From positions 3,618,501-3,682,500 of the forward strand of contig JAGUCH010000007.1 of assembly GCA_019096065.1 (NCBI GenBank): DNA of 64,000 nucleotides, given 5' to 3'. Position numbers and translations under genes: made by a program. This DNA is from Paracyclopina nana (taxonomy: Eukaryota > Arthropoda > Copepoda > Cyclopoida > Cyclopettidae). Below are positions 56,854 to 64,000 of the stretch, piece by piece (positions within the stretch are counted from its first letter, which is position 1; the number at the start of each line of letters is the position of its first letter). The notes under the pieces were generated by a model that saw only the letters and a list, made by a program, of their open reading frames with translations, was not told where the DNA came from and searched no databases.

Positions 56854-59367
56854 TCACTCATTACTTGATTTCTCCTCCTTTTCCACGATAAGAACATCTT
56901 CATGACTCTCATCATATGGGTCAGATTGCGTTGTGCCCTGAGTCAACATCCGTGATATGGCCGAGTGCTTGTGCACCATCTTCAGCAGTGCTGTTACTAT
57001 GGCTGGCTCCTTGTTGACTCTGAAAATGATGTCCTTTGACATTTTACTGACTGCGGTGACATTTGACAGCTGCTTGGCAGCCACTTCTTTGGCAGCCTTT
57101 TGGGCCTTCCGAGCCAGAAGGGCCTTGTCCTCCGGATAGTCTCTCAGCGCATCAATCAAATCCTCCTTGAAGAGCACGTACAAAGTTGTGAATCCGTGTG
57201 CCCTCACATTGGCCGTTCTGCGGTTCATGTGACCTGACCCCAGGAGAGCAATTTCTCCAAAGCAAACGCCTTTTTTTCAGGAGTGAGAGAGAGTACATTA
57301 TTGCAAAATAACGTGAACACTTTTTGCTAACCTTCTCCCAATGTGACAAAAACTATGCTGTCATTTGGTCCTCCCACAACTTGCACTGCTCCAGTTGTTA
57401 TGATGAACATCTCTTTTCCCACATCACCCTTTTTGCAAATGTAGTCACCAGGCAAAAATAACATGGGCTGCAGCCTCAAAACGAGCGCCTTCAACAGCCC
57501 TGGATCACACCCATGGAAAAGCTTGACACCACTGATGGTCTAAAAAAAAGAATATTCTCATCCATTCATAGTACTTTATCATGGGACTCTGACTTACCTT
57601 GTAATGAACGTCGAGGGCCACATCCGTTCTCATTTTGATAGGCAGGAACTCCAAAATGGCCAACTCGTCGAAGCTCTTCTGCGTTTTCCATGTGTGCTGA
57701 CACCACTCTTTGACTCTATTGACAGTCTCTTGGGGGACATTGAGCCTAAACATGTACTGGCTCAACTGGTCAAAGTTAAACATGTACTCATCTTGAGCAG
57801 CTGTGGCCTGAGCAATTATTTCCTTGACGTTTCCGATGAGAACTGCAAACACAAACACGCCAGTGACCCACAAACAGCCCATAAAAACCATCTCCACTGG
57901 GCTGTCTCGACCAGGCTTTGCGTTCTTGCCAACACTGACCATGCACTTGAGGCCTGTGTAGAAGCAAAAGGCATAAGCGTTGCCTGTTCCATCATACACA
58001 AAGGAGGTCTCCCCAATGCCCTAAAAAGATAGGCTCAACGTCGGAAACGGAAGTGTAAACAAAAGGAGGCAAGCTAGCCGGGACATGCATCAAGACTTGA
58101 GAGCAACTTTGGTCATAAAAAGTTGAAACGGAGCAATATAGGAAGTGAAAACTACAAAAAAGATTGCATTTTCCACAGTGTGGAAACAAGCTGAAAGATT
58201 GATGTCTCTCTCACTCTCTTTACTTTTATTTTTATTTTTTATTTTTTTGGGCGGGAACAGAAGCGGAAATGCCAACAATGAGAAGGCATGAATATATCAC
58301 AAAACGCAAGCCAAATTTTTTAAGAACATTTGTAAGAAATTCAAGCTAAACCTAATTAAGATTTTTACTCTTTTTATATAAAGAGGGCCAAGTAAAAGTG
58401 GTGGTTTTGTACGCGAACCGAAGCGGAAGTGTAAACAAAGAAACGTCGCGCGCGCACGTGTACGTCATGCTTTATTTTTGTACGTACCACGTAATCAGAA
58501 AAGGCATAAAACGCACATCCAGAGAGATGAATCAAATAAAGCATGATATTGACAGTCCTTCCAAGTCGAACTAGCATGGGATAGGGCAGGGCAGAGTCGA
58601 GACGCTCAAAAAGGTTGACAAAGTTGTAGTAACGCAAGAGTCGAGGCCACCGAAGCAAAGTTGACCGTCCATTGAAGCCTGTGGCCAAATAGAGGAGATC
58701 GAGGGGCAGCAACGAGGCCAAATCCCTCTTAAAAGTGCCCCTGCTCACAAAGTTACGGATGGTTTCTTTCCTTTTCGACTCATAAATGCCCTGGTCGTCA
58801 AGAAACATCAGCCTCGTGCGAATCACGACCGTGTCAAATGCGTAAATTGCGTCGCTTGTGTAATCGCAAATTGCCCAAGCCAAAGCACTCCCCTCGTTTT
58901 GGTAGATGTGAAAGCAAAAGCGAAGGGGGATTGCCCAGGCGTTGTACAAAAAAGCGCAAGTTTGCAGCAAAACCATGAAAATCATCAACTTGGACTGAGG
59001 GTGAATGGCATGTGGAAGGGTCAGATATTTTTTCACTATTTTCTGCCCCAAACTCATTCCGTCATAGGGATCTTTCTCGCTGTAATCATCTAGAATGAAT
59101 TTCTTGGATTGCTGCAACTCTTCCACCTCAATATCGAGCTTTTTGAGTTCCTTCAAAAAGAGGGGAAATCTTTAACTGTATTCACCAAAGTTATGGCCAA
59201 TTTACTTCAGTGGATGGTGTCAAAGGGTTGACAATTACGGTTTGATGCCTGTCTTGCCTGGCCTTGAATTTGGCCACGATTTCCTTCATATCTCGCACCA
59301 AACGAGCGTACCTTTGTCTCCCAATCTTTTTGTAAATCAAATCGGCCTCAGGAGTCAGCCTCTCCAT
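56854..59367 (-). CDS. cyclic nucleotide-gated channel, beta-like subunit
   Basis: Exons 59367-59206, 59150-58488, 58020-57598, 57539-57332, 57269-56854; phases match, 623 residues. Six-TM domain with a degenerate S4 (LRWPRLLRYYNFVNLFERLD), pore region and S6 (MGCLWVTGVFVFAVLIGNVKEII). C-linker (RVKEWCQHTWKTQKSFDE), then a cyclic-nucleotide-binding domain (LFLPGDYICKKGDVGKEMFI, GVCFGEIALLGSGHMNRRTANV). GIGETSFVYDGTGNAY before the pore is the CNGB pattern. The filter reads MVSVGKN where alpha subunits have TIGE and beta subunits TIGG, so it probably works in a heteromer. The tail is acidic. Its stop codon lies 2 bp from that of the convergent Patched-related gene. Confidence 0.88.
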
Positions 59368-59664
59368 CTTGACTGAAGCTTAACATATTTCATGTTCATC
59401 CTAAATGACATGCAATTAAATCATCCGGCGCAAAAGCCAATATTTCCAACCTTTCTTCAGGCCAGTGTCCCACACTGTGCGCAGTGTAATCAATACACGC
59501 GGGAAAAATGTATCACCACACGAGCGCACCACGCACCCCTAACCTGAAGTATATGCTTGAAAATCTCAAGTGAGCGAGGGGGACATGAATTGGCTGCAGG
59601 TAAAACTTGGCTTTCACCATATTAAATCAATGCTGCCTAAATAGCTCAAAGGATCTCATACGAA

Positions 59665-61643
59665 ATGATGAACAGACGCCCAACTATAGCGAGATCTCGC
59701 AGCACACCTCGGTTGGCCTCCACGGCCTCGGCTCCCAGCATTTCGAAGCAGCCTCGGGTGGACAACACGTTTTCCTGCGACCACGGGCCTCACTCAAAGT
59801 CCCAGCTGAGACACTGCTACTCGTACGTGCAAGAATTGGGCAGACTTCGCCAGTTCACCGAGTTTGAGGCCTCCAACCAAAAGAGGCTGATGAGGAGGCA
59901 AACTTTGGAGAACAGCAGCAGCAATGAGGAAAGGTTCACCCCCAAATACAGCCAAGGTGGGAATGTTTACACTGCGAGGCCGCCCACTGGCGTTGACCTC
60001 GCTCTTGGCCTCAGTGGCTATGCAAAATACGGGGCCGAGGCTGCTACGTATGAGAGGCCACCAACCACCCTCCAGCCCTTGACTGACGAGGACGAGGAAC
60101 GCAAACGGCGTGTGCACAGCCTCGAAAATCAAGAGGCCAAATACGAGCAGATGAGGGCCGAAGTGGAGGAGCGTAGAGCTCGCGAAAAGTACGAGCACGA
60201 CAATTACGTGCATAATGCGAAAAAGCAGCAACTGGACGAAAACTGCGAGGAAGCCAGAGAGGAAGTGAGCAGGCAGCTGAGCAGAAATATGGTTCAAGAT
60301 TGGAACTACCAGAAGGAATTCAAGCAACGCCAAAGGGAGGGCGAGGAAATGGGCGAGAATATTGCGGCCCTGCAGGATATGAAGGTCAATCAGGACAGCC
60401 TCGAGTTCGAGGCTGCCAAAGAGCAGAAAACCCAAAGGGAATGGTATCATGCACGAGAGGCCGAAATGGCCGGCGTGAAAAAGGCTCGTTTTCAGCAAGA
60501 AATCGCGGAGAACCGGGAGAAATTGGCCAATGCAGAAATGGCCGCGCGCGAGGACATTCGGATAAAGGCCGAGGATGATAGCCTTGCGGATGCCAAACGA
60601 ATCGTCAAATTAAGGGCCAAAGAATCTCTGGAATCGCAAATTGACCTTAAGGACCACGAGGCAGGCGAGGCTCGAAAGTACGAAAAACGGGCTGATGCCT
60701 TCAAAAACGAGGTATAACCTTTCCAAGATCAGCTAATTTTACTGGCTTTTTGTTCATAGAGTTTTTGATTGCTTTTCATAAATAGGAAAACTCTGATATT
60801 CATAATGCGCATTTGGCATATCAAGAGACTGCCATTGAAGATAATGCAAAGAGACGAGATGAATTTTCCAACTACTACAGGGAAATCGAGGCAGCCAAGG
60901 AGAGAGTTGATAGGGTATAATTAGCTTAATATGATGCTGGTATTCTACTGTAGTGTATATCTTTAAAATTTCTCAAGAATGCGGAGAGCTACCGAGCTCG
61001 CACCAACTACAACATGACTCATAGCGAGCATGATCACGTGCTGGAGCTGGAAAAAGCCAGAAAAACCAATGTTGTCAACACTTACAATCAGGTATGCAAT
61101 GTGGTACAATATTGCCAGAAGTCGATTTTTCAATTACAATTAATGAGTATTTTGGCGTTTTTTACATGCGAGTGGCCAGAATGATTTGTTTTGGATCGGG
61201 CGCACGCGCAATTTCCGTTGTAAACAAATCCCAGCGCCCTCTTGCGGATTTCAATTAAATCACTACCTTTGATAATGTCACATTTAAAGGTGTACGAGCA
61301 AATTGAGGGGCATGCCAAGGAGAGGAAGAACGAGATGGCTGAAAAGAGGTTGGCCCAAGAGGCTCGTTTGGAATCGGAGAAAAACTTCCGAGCTGAGCAG
61401 CAATTAGCCAAAGATCGGAGAATCCGCGAGCAACGAGCCTATCGCGACTTTCTCTTCACTCAAATGAACGAGAGAAAGGCGCGAGACGACCACAAGAAGT
61501 GGCAGGAGAAATTGTACATTGAAAACCGAATGCTGAGCTCCAATGACCGAAACGATGCAATCCACAAGCACGTGGCCAGCATTGACGTGAACGACACGCA
61601 ATCAAGACCCAGGGAAGTGGGTGAATCATCCAAAATTGTCTAG
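59665..61643 (+). CDS. long coiled-coil protein, possibly ciliary/trichohyalin-plectin-like
   Basis: Exons 59665-60711, 60786-60914, 60978-61091, 61290-61643; phases match, 547 residues. The N-terminal 120 residues are Ser/Arg-rich and disordered (MNRRPTIARSRSTPRLAST). From about residue 135 to 530 it is nearly all charged helix rich in Glu, Lys, Arg, Ala and Gln, with repeated RxxRE(Q)xAYRDFLF-like segments as in axonemal inner-junction proteins with trichohyalin-plectin-homology helices. Exact family not recognised. It is divergent from the CNG channel gene, starts 297 bp apart, so they may share a promoter. Both would fit a sensory cilium, but that is inference. Confidence 0.65.
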
Positions 61644-61743
61644 CATTTTATTGATGCTTGTAATAATAAATTATGGATAATGTCATCAAAATTACGCTTA
61701 CAAGTTATTTGTACTTATCTGGCTCGAATGCAGTCCTTGTTCT

Positions 61744-62430
61744 TCAATAATGCCCTTGCTTGAAGATTCGCTCGAAAAAGAGGTGAGGAAAGAGGGATTT
61801 GACACCATGAATGTGCGAGCTGGTCTCACTGACCTCCACCAATTTCAAGTTATACGTGCCATGGTCAACACTCAGGTACCCCAAACCATCCTTTTTGATC
61901 AGAAAGTTGTGGCCAATGATGTGAGCTCTCATTTGGTGGTGATGAGGCTTTCCTGGCAAATTGTGGGACTTGACAAAGAAAGAGCTGCAAAAATTAGAGT
62001 CAAGCTGTCAAAATCCTATGCAACATAGTAAAATGCTTACTTGGAACAACTGTCAAAGTGCAGAGTCTTTTTGAAGCTTGCATGGCTAGATGCTTGGCAA
62101 ATGGCATAGGTGTCACCTTTGGGATCACATAGGGTGAACAGGGCCACCAAATGTTGGTTCCCCCTGAACATTTCCTGAGTGTCCTCCAAAAATACATCTC
62201 CTGAGAGTGGATCCACTGAAAAGGCCATTAAAAATGTTCTTTTCGAAAGCCTCCACCTATTTTTTACCTACGAGTCCTTTTGCATTGTGGTTGTTGACAA
62301 GGATGAATTTATCTGTGGCACGATTGGCAAAATCACGCTCTTGATCAGGACAAACGCAATTATTGCGTGAAGATGAACCAGCAAATGTCACGTGGGCTAG
62401 CAAAAGTGAAATAAGTCCACTTTGGGCCAT
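61744..62430 (-). CDS. small secreted protein, unrecognised
   Basis: Exons 62430-62268, 62215-62041, 61984-61744 join in phases 1 and 2 to 192 residues. Signal peptide MAQSGLISLLLAHVTFAG, then NNCVCPDQERDF. Five cysteines in the first half (CVC, TLCDPKGDTYAIC, DSC), beta-rich pattern, and a His-rich hinge (KPHHHQMRAHIIGH). No membrane segment. No family recognised; beta-trefoil or lipocalin-like folds are possible, but not supported by a motif. It is convergent with the coiled-coil gene, 100 bp apart. Confidence 0.6.
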
Positions 62431-62753
62431 GATACAATTTACTAGTTGCTGCGTCGAGCTCATAATTCGAATTAAAGTAAAGGTTCGCGCTTTCGAAACG
62501 CCTTTTGACTGTGCGAGGAAATTAGTTGATAAAATAAACGCGTTAGTCACATCGAGTTCTGAGAACGCTATGGAGATAATCGTGGAATATTGTCCAAACG
62601 CAGTAATTATCATGAATTGGTAAGGTGGCAACTGACTGTAATGCAAAGAAATTAAATGTGCAGTAGATGAACGAGGCATTATTGTGGTCATAATTGAGAA
62701 GAGTGCGGTAATACATTTATAGAGGGCAGTGAATTCATTTAATGAATGCCCTA

Positions 62754-63338
62754 TACAGTCTGTTTCAGAGAATTCTACGCACTTTGAAATCAAAAGTTTG
62801 TGTTAAGGATTTGAAAAAACGTGGTACAAAATGGATATCGTTGGAAAGCTTGAATCTTTTGCCATCTGCTTTGTAGCAGTGAAAATCACAAAATAAAAGT
62901 AAAAAAGATTAGAAAATTAAACTTTTCCGTGGCAACTTTTTTAGAGCAAAATTGCAATTTTTAACCTACTGAATGAAACTAAAATCAAGTATTTTCATAA
63001 TAAAGTCAAAATCACCGATGAACCATTTGTTATTTTAATTCTGAGAGGAACAATTAATCCTTTAATGCAAAAAAGACAACCTCAAAAGTCGCAATTTTGT
63101 CCAATTTGAAATGTGTGCATTGCAAAAAAAATAGAAAAAATGGGTGCCATTTTTGAGTGCTTTTTTATTCTAGGCTTTTAATGCAAATCTTAATTAATTT
63201 TTATCAAAAGTGATATTAATAAAAAAGAAGACCAGAGTTTCAAGGTTTCCAGCAATATCCATTATGTCTAACATTTATCAAATCCGTAACACAAACTTTT
63301 GATTTCAAAGTGCGTAGAATTCTCTGAAACAGACTGTA
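62754..63338. mobile_element. MITE with long terminal inverted repeats, TA-flanked (Tc1/mariner-type)
   Basis: 62754-62812 and 63280-63338 are inverted copies with 58 of 59 bases matching, beginning TACAGTCTGTTTCAGAGAAT. Homology continues inward with lower similarity (ATGGATAT-GTTGGAAA). TA dinucleotides flank both ends (62752-62753, 63339-63340). At 585 bp without a coding region it is a non-autonomous element. Confidence 0.9.
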
Positions 63339-63867
63339 TAAGTTAGTATGTGAATAGTAAAATAGCAAAAAATGGATCTAATTGCGGTAGCTGACCTTAT
63401 TCAAAGCACTTTTTGGCCAAAAATAGAACTATGACGTCGAAGCAATTTACCATAATTGATGCCCGTAATTAAAAAGCCATCTCATTATTTACATGCAGCA
63501 CCTGTTTCTTTAGTTGTATTTTCGAAATGAGATGTAAAGTGAAGATTGGTTTAACATCTTCTAATTTATGCAACTCTTCTGTTATACATGTATGGTACAT
63601 ATAGAAAAATCAGCTTTTCCTAAGGGCATTATGTACTAAAAATGCACACTGCTGCGATCGTCATATATTGCCCAATTTACCCACTAGATGTAGTAGTAAG
63701 TCTCGTCGGAATTTTCCTACACAGCAGAGTGCCAAGCTTAAAAACTGTCAAAGTCTAGTTCTAGCAGTTTGCTCTGTACACATGCAGTACGAATAGTAGA
63801 ATGTCTGTAGCTTCAGCTGATCACAAGTAGCTGGGGACAAGATCATCAAAATATCAGCAAGGCCAAT
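63339..63867. other. intergenic, upstream region of the edge gene
   Basis: 530 bp, AT-rich. It should contain the promoter of the gene starting at 63868; nothing specific recognised. Confidence 0.4.
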
Positions 63868-63972
63868 ATGGCTATTTGGAGCTACTTTGCATATCTTATT
63901 ATAGCACATTTAGCATGTCTGGTAAATGCCAGCTCCCTCACAGTTCAAAACGAAGGCCAGCCAAATGCAGCA
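63868..63972 (+). CDS. first coding exon of a secreted protein, 3' end outside window
   Basis: ATG at 63868 begins MAIWSYFAYLIIAHLACLVNA, a clear signal peptide, followed by SSLTVQNEGQPNAA and a perfect gtaagt donor at 63973. Thirty-five codons, phase 0. The rest of the gene is beyond the window, so the product is unknown. Confidence 0.6.
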
Positions 63973-64000
63973 GTAAGTCTAAATTTGTACATAAAAAATA

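Noticed and set aside
1-64000. CRISPR arrays, bacterial operons, rRNA or tRNA genes
   Set aside because: None seen; the window is eukaryotic with spliceosomal introns throughout.

Overview
The window reads as a compact nuclear genome segment of a small invertebrate. Spliceosomal introns are mostly 40-120 bp, neighbouring genes often lie within tens of bases of each other, and a chitin-binding type-2 (peritrophin) protein, an Ly6 protein and an OIG-4-like Ig protein are present. An arthropod, perhaps a small crustacean, is the best guess, but no species can be named from the sequence. Most genes are split, so exon models were built by hand from splice sites, phase and family motifs. Several genes (chitin-binding protein, OIG-4-like protein, a leading 58-aa reading frame, a 3'-edge signal-peptide exon) have only short exons.

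Layout. 1-8987: 3' three quarters of ASPM/abnormal spindle, with two CH regions and about 60 IQ motifs. 9220-10415: a short SWAP70/DEF6-like PH protein. 10533-10965: an Ly6 protein. 12353-31047 (minus): a secreted cysteine-pair protein. Its 13.4-kb intron houses a 10.1-kb LTR retrotransposon (17196-27333), an intact single-exon 7TM receptor gene and decayed copies of that receptor. 31918-32537 (minus): dCMP deaminase. 32969-34265: a Ser/Pro-rich protein with a KEN box. 34345-35186 (minus): SDHAF4 then PTPS, 9 nt apart. 35453-36978: a 58-aa reading frame, ENY2, TRAPPC6 and ZNHIT1, separated by only 6, 1 and 6 nt. 37026-38045 (minus): an orphan gene. 38105-38867: a foldback element. 38960-40329 (minus): an Ig-like membrane protein. 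40981-43017 (minus): CTP synthase. 44157-45696: a chitin-binding protein. 46467-48161 (minus): an OIG-4-like single-Ig protein. 48162-53400: apparently empty. 53401-56851: a Patched-related 12-TM protein. 56854-59367 (minus): a CNG channel beta-like subunit. 59665-61643: a coiled-coil protein. 61744-62430 (minus): an unknown secreted protein. 62754-63338: a TA-flanked MITE. 63868-63972: first exon of a secreted protein that runs off the window.

The retroelement is the most unusual item. It is a Ty3/gypsy element with two LTRs that look identical and a TAAG target duplication. Its gag-pol junction carries a textbook -1 frameshift signal (G GGA AAC heptamer, 5-nt spacer, predicted H-type pseudoknot). 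Its third reading frame has its own splice acceptor and encodes an envelope glycoprotein resembling the arthropod chuvirus-like class. This copy has an Asn in the RT YxDD box and frame breaks in integrase and env, so it is either defective or affected by assembly errors.

The housekeeping clusters at 34.3-37.0 kb have such short spacing that polycistronic transcription is the simplest reading. Exon joins are inferences from sequence and have not been checked against transcripts.
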